A stretch of 64,000 nucleotides of DNA from Aquanectria penicillioides. Its lineage: Eukaryota > Ascomycota > Sordariomycetes > Hypocreales > Nectriaceae. The DNA lies in NCBI GenBank assembly GCA_003415625.1, contig PYIU01000011.1:695001-759000 (forward strand), written 5' to 3'. Position 1 is the stretch's first letter. Every line of letters begins with the position of its first letter. Both the position numbers and the translations under genes were made by a program. The notes beneath the pieces are model-generated. The model saw only the letters and a program-made list of their open reading frames with translations. It was not told the DNA's origin and did no database searches. Of this stretch, positions 48,659-59,099 are shown piece after piece.

Positions 48659-50182
48659 ATGGTCGAAGCACTTTCCATTGCCGGTTTGGCCATCGGTGAG
48701 CCTGGCGTTGTTGAAGTCATGGTCAAGTACGGGGAGTGGCTTGTTGACCATAGGAAGAAAGCAAAGCACTCGAAAGAGCTCTGGTCGGAACTATCCAGTA
48801 TTGGCAAGCGTCTGAAAGCCGGTCGCTTCAAGATGTATCTGGATGAAGCCAACACGGCATATGCCATGCCAAACCTGGACCAAAGTTTGAAGGAAGCTCT
48901 AGCTAGTGAACTCCAAAGCCTTGAGCTCGATCTCAATAAGGCCCAGTTCCTACTAACCAAGGCCGAGCCTGAGAGTGAGTTTGAGAAGACGAGCTTGCCG
49001 TTGGCTGCAGAACGAAGACTCATCGAAGCTGTTAATCTGCTGAGACCACACGAACAAGATCTCTTCAACCTTATCATGTTGATCGATAAAGCCAAACCGT
49101 CTTCTGGAAAGAAGATGATTTTGAGCGAGTATAAGTTTGTAGTGGATCAAGACACGGGTTACACTCCCGTCTCATACACCACGACACTGTTTCGAGCATC
49201 TGCGACATACGAAAAACCGACTCCCGAAGCGGAAACTAAAGATATATCCGTTTTGATCGAGCGGCAGACAGACTCGAGCATCGCTCGGGAAGATGAAATG
49301 AGGGAGATAACAAATGCACTTTGCAATAAGATACGCGACCAAGATCCTTGCCCCGGAGTGCTGAGATGTCTGGGGTATCGCATGGTTCCCGACCCGGAGC
49401 TGATATTTGAGCTGCCTGAAGGGCTTGAAGCCCAAACTCTTCAAACACTCATCACAGCTGATATCGGGAATGAGTATGGCGGGAGGCATCCGCTGGACTA
49501 CCGACTTGGCCTCGCGCGGGATGTCGCTCTCTCAGTACTAACAGTCCATTCCGCGGGACTAGTACATAAAAATATCCGTACTGAGACCATCCTTATCGTT
49601 AAGCCACTCACTGCACCTGGAGGTTTGTTGGAGAAACACGCAATTGGGCTTGGATTCCCATACCTGATGGAGTGGCGTCTTCTTCGCGATGCCCAGGCTG
49701 TGTTAGCCCATGCAAAGGGCTTTTCGCATTGGTGGCAGAATATCTATCGTCACCCAGAGAGGCAAGGAATTGGTCGCCAGAAAGGCTACAACATGGGTCA
49801 CGACATCTATAGTCTCGGGGTATGCCTCCTTGAGATCGGGCTGTGGGATCCCCTCGTTCGCGCGCGAGGAGCAAACGGTCAGCCTGAGGCGTCTGAGCTT
49901 TTTAAGCGCACCGCCAAAATCACCAGCTCTTCGACTCCAGAGGATATCGGTGACATATTCAAGGATGCTTCCAAGGTTAAGAACATCCTCGTCACGATTA
50001 CCAAGAGACATCTGGCCTGTAGGATGGGCCTCGCGTATACCAGGCTTGTGGAGGCATGCTTGAAGGTTCTGGACCGGCCAAGTGGCCTGAGTTCAGCTAT
50101 TGACGACTTTTCAACGCTAAATGACAAGGAGAAGGGTGTGGCCTTCGATAAATTAATCCTTTCTTCATTTCCTTCACTTTGA
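48659..50182 (+). CDS. Protein with helical N-terminal region and C-terminal pseudokinase, 507 aa
   Basis: Single exon. The true ATG is at 48659; the frame is open further upstream only with a TTG. Residues 1-about 140 are helical and begin with the apolar segment VEALSIAGLAIGEPGVVEVM, resembling the start of HeLo/HeLo-like cell-death domains. Residues about 180-480 are a protein-kinase fold: GLVHKNIRTETILI is the catalytic loop, with HRD changed to H303-K304-N305, so the catalytic Asp is Asn. The DFG position reads IGLGF (329-333), without the metal-binding Asp. GHDIYSLGVCLLEIGLW is the F-helix region. Both losses predict an inactive kinase. A helical executioner-like region plus pseudokinase recalls animal and plant MLKL proteins; a role in fungal cell death or incompatibility is inferred. 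Confidence 0.8.
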   Translation: MVEALSIAGLAIGEPGVVEVMVKYGEWLVDHRKKAKHSKELWSELSSIGKRLKAGRFKMYLDEANTAYAMPNLDQSLKEALASELQSLELDLNKAQFLLTKAEPESEFEKTSLPLAAERRLIEAVNLLRPHEQDLFNLIMLIDKAKPSSGKKMILSEYKFVVDQDTGYTPVSYTTTLFRASATYEKPTPEAETKDISVLIERQTDSSIAREDEMREITNALCNKIRDQDPCPGVLRCLGYRMVPDPELIFELPEGLEAQTLQTLITADIGNEYGGRHPLDYRLGLARDVALSVLTVHSAGLVHKNIRTETILIVKPLTAPGGLLEKHAIGLGFPYLMEWRLLRDAQAVLAHAKGFSHWWQNIYRHPERQGIGRQKGYNMGHDIYSLGVCLLEIGLWDPLVRARGANGQPEASELFKRTAKITSSSTPEDIGDIFKDASKVKNILVTITKRHLACRMGLAYTRLVEACLKVLDRPSGLSSAIDDFSTLNDKEKGVAFDKLILSSFPSL

Positions 50183-50360
50183 TTACCCATTTTCTCAACT
50201 TTGTCACGTTTCTTATTCTCGCTGTAATACGATTTTGTATTATTACCTAGTTTACTATTCAATCCTGTTTTCCATAAGTCATGTGTAGCTTTTCCTCCGT
50301 GCCACGATAAGCTTAATATACGTTCCAGCTGTCTTCCTATTACCTGATAGCCTTTTCTTA

Positions 50361-51777
50361 TTATGGATTAAATGGTTTCTGTCCGTAAACATAACGAATG
50401 GACATATACCCGTGTACAAACCGATTACTAAGTGCCTTTTTAAGCCCGGCCATAAATCTGTGATAATCTTCGGGATCCCATTTCAAGAGAGTCCAGAGAT
50501 ATTTAGTGTATCCTTTATGTGAGTAAATTAGCACAATCCTAGCAGGTGTTAGGACGCGTATACACGACGTAGATATATCTACCCTAGTTCATTCGCGTAT
50601 TGATGAATATCTCACCTTCCATATCATTTAGCATAGCAGCCCTTGCTATTTCGCCAATGTCCGCGAATGTCTCATCCCTAGCCCACGGACCGATGGGGAC
50701 CTTTGATATAACATTAGAAACGATTGCGATCCCGGAGATGATTTCTTACCTGGTAGTTGACAGCGCGAACATTGACAAACCCGGCTTCCATCAAACCCTC
50801 GTTCTGCAGTTCGTCCCTCACGACATGAAATGAAGTGCCGAACTGTTTCTCGCCCTCTTCGTACAACTTGTTCCACAGCCCCAATGTAGGTTCTTGGGAT
50901 AGCGTGTCGTCTTTGCTTAGAAAATCAGGATCAATCTCTGCTGATTGGACCCATCCCCCAGGAACGCAGCACCGATATGCTTCTTTGAAGAGACTTGTCC
51001 AGTCGAGAATTCCTCCGAAGAGATATCGCATGTGAATAAAGTCGAAGGTATTTTCAGTCCAGGCCCACACTTGGTTGGCGTCATCAATCTCAAATTTCAG
51101 GTTACGCGGGACCCGACTGGGTCGGATCGATGCCAGATCTGTGCCGATAACCTGCGCGTTTGGGAACTCATCTGCGAAGTCACTGAAAGTAGTCAGAATA
51201 TGCAGCATTCTACTTGCACATCCAAGAGAGCTTACACGGCCCAGATACCTAGGCAAAGTTAGGTCAGCTGGAAATATCTTTGCTGGGTACACGCCATCTT
51301 ACCTGTGCCAGTACCCACATCGAGCACATTCTGCCGGGTTTCAGCATCAGGAATATCATCTAAGAGTTGCTCTGGCTCTAACCTGTACGTCTTTCGGTAT
51401 CGGCGCGTTGTATAATTTCCCACGGAGAAGGATCATCAAGTAGTGATGGCTGGTACGAGTTAGTATTTCGTCAGATCAAATCATGTCAGAATGTTGTCAC
51501 GTCTGGTGACTTACCTGTAGTCGATAGCCAGTTTCTGTTGTCCATCGTTGGCACTAAAATTTTGAGCAGTACTCCGATGACTGTAATATGCACGTCCTTT
51601 GCGGGCTCTGTATTCCAAAATTCGGGAAGTGATGGATGGCAGTGAGCGGTGCCTGCAATTTCGGTGGTTAGCATTCATGGCATATCTACTTCTTGCATTC
51701 GGAGCGAAGTCATACAAATTGCCTCTGGTCTTTGGCTTAGCGTCGCGATGACTTGCTGCTCGGGGCTCGGACGCCAT
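50361..51777 (-). CDS. LaeA-like SAM-dependent methyltransferase, 325 aa, eight exons
   Basis: Rebuilt from splice sites: exons (minus) 51777-51716, 51652-51515, 51449-51383, 51330-51303, 51248-51236, 51182-50750, 50700-50616, 50512-50361; 326 codons, every junction in phase. Exon 5 is only 13 nt. The methyltransferase pattern is clear after splicing: HHYLMILLRGKLYNAPI, motif I NVLDVGTGTGIWAVDFAD (assembled from four exons), VIGTDLASIRPSRVP (motif II), FDFIHMRYLFGGILDW, then the family's VQSAEIDP, NYQVPIGPWARDE and the C-terminal SIRYVYGQKP. LaeA and relatives influence secondary metabolism and development; many paralogues have unknown substrates. No metabolite backbone gene is seen in the window. 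Confidence 0.92.
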
Positions 51778-53607
51778 TGCGAATAATGGCGTCCAGGGAC
51801 TAAACACCTGGGCAGAAGCAAACTGAATGACAACAGAATTTCACGAAACAAGTGAGCAAAAAACAAAGGGCGCTATTGGCGTTAAATAGCGATTGAAACT
51901 GAGATTGAAACGCCCGCGCTTACCGAGCCCCATATAGTCGATACACTTACGGTGTCTAAAACAGGGGGACTGGCGAACCCTGTTGTACTTTTTGCGAGAC
52001 CGAGTAATCAGGGCATATCGAACTGGGATTAGAGACTCAGTTCGTTATAAACAATTGTATGTCGTTAAAACTCAAAACAAATTCGGAAATCCGAACCATC
52101 GGCTCTAGAAAACTAATGGGGCTCAACATTGATTTATGGGGAAAATGCAGCTAACAAGCCCATTTAGGGATGAGTGACTATCGCGAACGAACCCCAGCAG
52201 CAATCCCTACCACGTTGCACCAGCGGAAGTTCTGCGGAACCTTCGAACTTGACACGAACCCTGCGCCTTCATAATAGCCTCTCGATCTTCTTCTAACAAT
52301 ACCGTGATGGTAGCACCCACCTGAAGTGGCAGGGAATCGTGCAAAGCTTGGCGATCGATGCCTCACAGTGTGGTTCCATAGCCCCTCCTTAATACACTTG
52401 ACCTCAACCCAGTACCCCGCTCATGGGCTCGTAAAGGAAGATGATGTCGATGTATTCGCGTGATTTTTGTTTTAGCTTTCGCTTGCCCACGGGCACTCCA
52501 GAAATAGCTACGTTTCCCATTGTCAAAACACCCCTGTCGGGTACTTTTTGACGCGCCAAGATGAGCACTGAGATTGGTACATATGCGGCCACCCCAGCTC
52601 TCGCGGCACATTGGTGAGCCCAGCGTGTTCACCTATTTCTTAAACGAAACTGAAATCCGCTTCACGGCTCTCACGCAAGTCAAATAAATTTCAGGATCTC
52701 TTTTTCTGCGCCGGAATTATACCAAGCTACTTATTGACTAGGAATTTGTGCTTCCGAAACCTGCTGCGCGAGTTGGCGGATCCTTATCTTATCGGGGAGG
52801 CGGGCACTCATGCAAACGTGCTCTTATTGGCTCGCGCTATGCATCTCGGCGTCCATCGGCGAGCTACCCTACACCCTGATTGATCGAACATGGCCAGTGA
52901 AATACAACGAGGAAATCACCAATTGTACGGTAAATAGATCAAATTTTAGTCATTACTTAGTGAGACTGGATGCATCGGCACATCATTTTAGTCATTAGTC
53001 ATGACATTGAAATTCCACACCATCTCCATCCCACGCAATTCTCAGTTCCGGTTTGAGAAAAGAAAGCACCCAGATACAGGATGATAAAAATATCCCACCT
53101 TGAGTTAACAAATAACTGCCTCAGAGGCCCGCTAGGAAGAAACGGCTCAGGCAGCTTTGAAGTCAGTTATGTACGGAGTTGAAAGCGTAGGCCAAATTGA
53201 TAAAAATGTATAAAAGACCCACGGAAAGACTTGAAGAGATTTCCTGATGAACACGAAGCGCGTCGCCAAATGAAAGAATTGAGCATATAACCCAGATATG
53301 ATATTGGATTTATCCTCCCGTTAAACCTGCACTGTGACCTACACCCGGTCTAATTATGCTTCTAGGACCGCCAATGACCGCCGCAGTTCCTCTGCGGCGG
53401 GGCGAGCGAGAGCAGTCTGAAAGAGCTGACGGGATTGGCTCGACAGCTGTCATCATTTAGCGTGAAAGCAAGACGACCGGAAATAGCTCAATCGCCGGGA
53501 GTAATACGTGTATCCTAATGCCGACGTACAAAATATGGCACTTCCCCATCAACAGAGGGGAAGTTTTGTTATGAACGACTCGCCTTGGTGCTGTGACTGC
53601 GTAAACC
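51778..53607. other. Gene-free interval between the methyltransferase and the bZIP gene
   Basis: Divergent promoters plus about 1.8 kb without recognisable genes. Frames at 52363-52632 (minus) and 52810-52998 (plus) are short and unsupported. Confidence 0.4.
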
Positions 53608-55320
53608 ATGACAGGAGCCCCCCTGGGCGTGAATGAAGAGTCTTGGATCGGCATCGCCGAGCCAAAGGCCCGACGAAGAGTGCAAAATCGAATAAACCAG
53701 AGAGAAAGCAGTAAGATTTGCCAGTAAAAGGTGTGTTATTAAATCTACAACTTACTAACTCGACGGATTTAAGGACGGAGGAAAGTCGCAGAGCGGCAAG
53801 GAGCAAGGGAAGCGAGGACACTAGATGATGACCGTCGGCGCCAAGTTGCGTTTCGCCCCGTCGCGCTCAGACCGAGCGATGATGACAATGCATCTTCGAG
53901 CACTTCATCGTCGAATAATTCTTCAGTAGCCCCTGTTTTCGGAAAAGGCGGACGCAGGCCAGTTCAATACGACTGGGACATACCTAGATCCGAACCAGAG
54001 GGGGACGACACCCAGCCCTTTGGGACCATTTCAAGCCATAGTGCTGTCGTTCCCAGATCTCCTGATGGCTGTGACCTCCCTGGGCCAATATCATGTGTTG
54101 CCGATGCCCAAAGAATATGGCACTACGGTAGGATTCAGCCTTGCTCGCTCCACAAGAGTCGCTTCTGATCTCCAGCTGCAGGGTTGACCATCATTTTGCC
54201 CACCCTGGGGGTGAACACACGAGAAGGCGAGCCTTTACAGTGTGCCCTGTTCCGCTCTGCCATGCTGGAACCAGCCGTCTTCTACGCTGCACTCACCGGT
54301 TCAGCGACTCAGCGCCTGACGATGACAAATTCTCCCGAAGACGCCCGAGTCTTGTGGATCGCGCAGAGCAAGACGGCCGAGGTAGTTCGTGAATCCCTCG
54401 CACGAGGGGTGCTTTCCGATGGCGTATTGTTCGCCATCATGAGCTTGGCACTAAAAGCAAACAAAGCCTCAACGTCACTGCCCATCGATAAGAGATACAG
54501 TGGCGGCTTTTCATCGCCTGTTCGGGGCGTGGGAGGCTTAAATTGGCTTGGCCAGCTTGAATTCATCCCCATACATGCATCCATGTGGACTCAACTGCTC
54601 CGCAATCGAACGAATACGGGCACCAATCTGCCAGGGCTGATAGACTACCTTGAGCTGTCGGATGTCTACCGTGCGAGCTTGACACTATCCAAACCCGAGC
54701 TAGATCTGTATCCAAATCCGCTGTTAGACCAGGTCGGATACGATGCTCCATTACTCGTACCAGGCGGAATTGACGGCTTTCAAGTTCATGATGAATTGAA
54801 GGATGCCATTACTGAAATCAGGATTTGCTGCCAGCTTGTAAAAGAAATGTCAAACTGTAGCGATCAAGCGAATCGACAAGGAGATCTCAACTACTTCATC
54901 CGGCGTCGCCACCAAATGCAACATCGGCTCCTCTGCGTCTCCCCAGATCAAGACAACGTAGAACGGCTAGCTGCCATGATCTTTAGCTACGGAGTTGTAT
55001 TTCCTATATCTGACCCTTGGCCACTAAACCAGCTCACAAGGGAACTGCAGCTGGAGATCAAAAGTCAAGAACTGGTGAGTGATGAAAGGAATGAGTGTCT
55101 TCTCTGGGCTTCAGTCATTGGTGGCATTGCTGCATGGGGCGGAATGTTTCAGGAGGCTTATACACGAAACGTCGCGCACTACATGAAAGCTATTGGCTTG
55201 GCTCGGTGGGATGAGGTGATTGAAATCATTAAAAAGTTCTTGTGGCTGGATGTAGCTTGTTATGCTGGTGGGTGTTTAGTATGTGACAGAGCTGTCATGT
55301 ACTTGGAAATGGATACATGA
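53608..55320 (+). CDS. bZIP-type transcription factor with fungal-specific TF C-terminal domain, 531 aa
   Basis: Exons 53608-53710, 53774-54127, 54182-55320 (introns 63 and 54 bp) give 532 codons. The two short first exons encode a bZIP basic region: KARRRVQNRINQRESRRRK (residues 20-38) with the invariant Asn27-x7-Arg35 pair; the intron splits the Arg35 codon. No long leucine heptad follows; instead there is a Ser/Asn-rich linker (about 65-80). From about residue 150 the protein is a helical regulatory domain like fungal-specific TF domain 2 (EPAVFYAALTGSATQRL, the DYLELSDVYRASLT region). This C-terminal module is more usually found behind a Zn2Cys6 cluster. Start chosen because it gives the basic region in frame. 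Confidence 0.8.
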
Positions 55321-56258
55321 GCCGAGCGGATGAGAAAATGGGCCTGGAATGGAAATGAAACAAGAGAATATCTGTTTTGCGGTGGATTTGGTAAGCCTCT
55401 CCACCTCTAGCATCTGGTTAAGTTGCTCCTCAGCCGTGTCCTTCAGAGCCAGATAGTTGAGACCCAGCACTTTTATGCCCTTGTTCCGCCTACAGCATAC
55501 ATCTCCTGTCTCCACGCCCCCCCCCCTGGTCATTAACCCCGGGCTTCCTGCAAGGACCCTGCTACGTACTGGCTTTGAAAGTGCCTCTCGGGCTGCATCA
55601 CAAGCGCTCTGCCGGTCGAAGTGGTGTGCGAGCAGAAATCGATAACCTGACGCCTCGGGACGCTCGAAAGCAGTAATTAGAGCCTTGGGCACGTCTCTTA
55701 CGTTGATAAAGCCGCAGTAACCAGTTCTATGTACATCCTTGGCACCTATTAGCGCCTAAATAAGTGAACACGGCGGGTTTATTTGGCTCAGGTCTGCGAT
55801 GGGGCACATCTGCGGCCCGTAGATGACTGATGGGTTCACACACATAAGCGAGAAAGAAGGCTTGGGTATCGGCTCCGCAAAATCCCAAAACTTTCGTTCC
55901 CCAATGGACTTTATGGCGCAGTGTGTACCAAGAGGATCGGCAACAGCTGCTTCATCATAAGTCATTGGGTTCTAGTCTTTTCGCTGTAAGCATAACCAGG
56001 TCGGAAGACATGGGACAGGTCAAGCATCGCAGCTATGGACGAAGTATGAACGACTTTTTGAACGGAACGACCATAAACGCTGGCTACTTTGACAATGGAT
56101 ACTATGCCATCGGTTGCAGGATCCAGAATGTCGTGAATATTGTCTTCTGGGTGCAAATGCACAGGAGAAGCGAGGTGTAGAACACCTGTGACGTCCTTCG
56201 TGAAGGCATGTTCAAAGAATTCGGGCCCAGTCATATCTTTAACATTGGCAAAGGACAA
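55276..56258 (-). pseudogene. Broken NAD(P)-dependent extended-SDR reductase (aldehyde / dihydroflavonol-reductase type)
   Basis: Fragments line up with the fungal aldehyde-reductase/epimerase family: DVTGVLHLASPVH and VQKVVHTSSIAAML (56258-55970), MTYDEAAVADPLG, then LMCVNPSVIYGPQM, then CGFINVRDVPKALITAFERP and KVLGLNYLALKDTAEEQL near the end. They are split by one frame change near 55980, a TAG where a Trp is expected just before NPMTYDEAA, and a second in-frame TAG at 55756-55758. The N-terminal glycine-rich nucleotide-binding motif is absent: the first readable residues correspond to about position 70 of the family. No intron explains both stops. It is almost certainly non-functional. 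Overlap with the end of the bZIP gene lies in flank sequence. Confidence 0.75.
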
Positions 56259-56259
56259 C

Positions 56260-56863
56260 TGAGAGGGAGCCGTACTGATTCTTATTCAGAAGGAACCTGG
56301 ACTGCTCAATCTTCATGCATTCCCATCAAATAACACGGAGGCTTTTTCTCTTCGCACCGTTCAAGAACGACTTTTGACACCTTTTGCCAGATTTGAGATT
56401 TGTTATATCCTACTCCCATATTGAAGAACTCTTTGCACAAACATCTGGTGTTGCTTAGTTAATTCTTGTAGTTGCAGCATCGCCATTGTTTCCATCGGAA
56501 GGAAGCGTTGATAACGGTTGTCTCATACGCACTAGCTATTCCGACGATCGTTTTCATTGATCAACTTTGTGATCAGTACGTACTTGTGTATTGGTTTTAT
56601 TTCGCTTAGATTGGTCCTACGGCCATATCTAATAACTGTACATAGCTACGTCCTTCTGATACCAACGACATGCCCCCATTGGACAGCCACAAGCCGTACA
56701 ACACCAGAAAGCTCCGAGCGAGCGTGTTGCCGCGCCATAAGGCTGCTGCAGTCTCGAAGCTTCTTCTGTCTCTCACGTGATAGAGAAACGCCACATTGCA
56801 ACAAAGAAATAAACCCCAAAGCCTTGCAAAAGAAATATTCGAGAGGGGTAAGCGTATCTCAGC
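56260..56863. other. Intergenic between the SDR remnant and the CCCH gene
   Basis: Promoter of the CCCH gene. On the minus strand about 56290-56510 there are two short protein-like pieces (QELTKQHQMFVQRVL and SQIWQKVSKVVLERCEEKKP), perhaps part of another gene fragment; too little to call. Confidence 0.35.
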
Positions 56864-58390
56864 ATGGCGGCACAGCTCGTGGAAGAGTTTGCGACGCGTT
56901 TGTCGGCATATCAAGCAGTGGAGAATGAGAAATCCGAGTGGATGAAGGTACGCGTTATTCACATGTCATGGCTGTAGCTAACCGTCAAAGAACTTTGTGA
57001 CGCAGTTTTCAGATGTTGTACAAAGCTATGTTGACGCTTCGAGGGATCTCGAAAGTGAGAAGATTGCCAGACGTTTGAAGCAGCAAGAAGCAGATGAATT
57101 GAAAGCCAAGTATGCAGAATTACAGCAGTCAGTTGTATGTTTTCACCGATGTCCCCGTGCTCCGCAGCCATGATACTCATCTTTCTGATATCGCGTAGGA
57201 GGATAGCTCGTTTGTGTTGGTACTGCTCGATGCGGATGGCGATGGTTACATAGTAAGTACTAGATGTTTATTCCTGATGCCCCGATTATTGCACTCACTA
57301 CAAAAAGTTCCAAGACCGGTACTATACAGTTAGCAATGGCGGGCTCCAGGCGGCCATGGATCTCAGACACGGTGTGAAAGCCTATCTTGAACGGGAGAAG
57401 CCAGAGTTAGCAGGTTTACCTATATGTATCAAAGCACTTGCAAATGAGCAAGGGTTATCCCAGCTACTGTCGAAAGCCGGGATCCTCCAACCATCTCGAA
57501 GCATTTTGGATTTTGCCAAAGAGTTTTCCCAGGCGTACGAGGCCGCTGACTTCGTATTGGTCGGATTTGGGAAGGACCGAGCCGACAAAAAGATTCAGGG
57601 TGAGGAATATGACGCCCAACTTGGGGTTTCTTTGTGCTGATCCTACCAAGGTATGTTCAAGCAATTTGCGCAAAACCCGACCTGTCGACATATCATCATG
57701 GGAGCCTCCCATGACAACACGTACGTTCGAGTTTTGGAAGACTACGTTGCGAATAAAACGATCCTTGACCAAGTAACTCTTCTCCATGGCTTCCAGGTTG
57801 GTCGAGAATTTGCCAATCTGGGGTTGAAGTCCATGAAGCTGGACTCGGTGTTTCGAAGCCGACCGGTAAAAGATATTGATCCCCTTGGTCCAGCCTCTCG
57901 ATCACCATCAACACCTTCCGGGCCAGCTTCAACAGTAAACGTGACCTGGGCCGCTGCGGCTAGCGCGAAGCCGAACGGAAGGGGTTTGGTGCCTGAAGTT
58001 GTTTCGCCTGCCAGGCCGGTAGTATATGTTAATATGGCAGGCCAAAGAGTTGACGAAGCACTCCCGGAGCCCCCCCAACGCGCCTTGGAAAGTTGGTATC
58101 ACAAGGTTACGGTGGTTGGCATGCGCTACTGTCGACATTATCAACTTAACGGATTCTGCATAAACCCAGGGCATTGTCATTACTCTCACGGTCCGTTGTC
58201 GGAAGACGAAAAGTTGGTGCTTCGAAGGCACCTGAGGTCTGAAATTTGTCATCTCAAGTTGCAGTGTCGGGATCCATCTTGTTATTATGGGCACAATTGT
58301 ACCTGCAACAAGTCTAAATGCAAATTCTCCAAAGAATCGCACAAGGTGGATTCATCTAAGATCAAGCCATTTAATAGTCAGCAAGTTTAA
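56864..58390 (+). CDS. CCCH zinc-finger protein with coiled-coil N-terminus, 432 aa
   Basis: Exons 56864-56947, 57006-57134, 57199-57252, 57308-57599, 57651-58390 (introns 58, 64, 55 and 51 bp) give 433 codons. Layout: an N-terminal coiled coil (about 1-72, charged, ESEKIARRLKQQEADELKAK), a conserved alpha/beta domain starting SSFVLVLLDADGDGYIFQDRY (about 73-240) found in fungal CCCH proteins of this type, a Pro/Ser linker, then the finger CRHYQLNGFCINPGHCHYSH, a perfect C-x8-C-x5-C-x3-H, followed by a second Cys/His-rich set (CRDPSCYYGHNCTCNKSKC). Likely binds RNA or DNA; the biological role is unknown. Confidence 0.88.
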
Positions 58391-59099
58391 GTTTTGTTCA
58401 ATCTACAGTACCCAATGCTGTTGATTGATGTTGGTTTCAGTTATGGATCGCGTGTCCATGTGTGGCAGCAGAGAAACCAGATTGTATCTGGAGAGTGGAT
58501 GAGGAAAATTGACATACTTGGTTGAGCCCGAATGATAATAGTGTTTCATAAGTGCACTAATAGCCTGAATGACGATATGCCTATCAAAAGTGCGTCAATA
58601 CCGTCCGTAGCCACCAGCTGGTGCATCCATTGGCGGTTATCGGAGCCCATACCCAGGCATGATACAGATAGGATGATCACTTCCTCAGGTCTCCATACAT
58701 GGCGGTGTACCGTAAGTGAAACCCAAGAGATTATATTTTACGAATCAAGGAATGAAAATGTTTATTCCCGCAATCCCGAACTTTTGGTCAGCCACTATTT
58801 CCATCCCCTTAGCATGACTTCATTCATGCATCGAAGTCACGGAATTAGATGAGACCTGCCTAATTGGGATGAATCAAAAGGACTTTGCTAGCGGATCAAC
58901 ACGTACCTATTGTGGGGTATTCACCGGCGTGAGTCACCCAATAAACAGTAAAAGTCGAATGCGGCGTGATATTTGACGGGCTGGGGAGAAGACGAACACA
59001 TTTAAGAGGGTCATCCTCTTGGAGGTAGATTGAAATTCTATTTCTAGCAGCTTGCATTTAGTCCACTTTTAATCAACTACATCGAAGTCTATAACAGCA
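58391..59099. other. Intergenic, promoter of the aminopeptidase
   Basis: No gene is seen; the last about 150 bp are the leader of the DmpA-family gene. Confidence 0.5.

Noticed and set aside
52363..52632. 89-codon minus-strand frame
   Set aside because: Arg/Gly-rich with no recognisable motif; a neighbouring frame looks equally plausible, so neither is supported.
52810..52998. 62-codon frame with a signal-peptide-like start
   Set aside because: Too short, the start is only weakly hydrophobic and there is no cysteine pattern; chance is likely.
56290..56510. Short protein-like pieces upstream of the SDR remnant
   Set aside because: They fall in different frames, are under 40 residues each and match no family I know.
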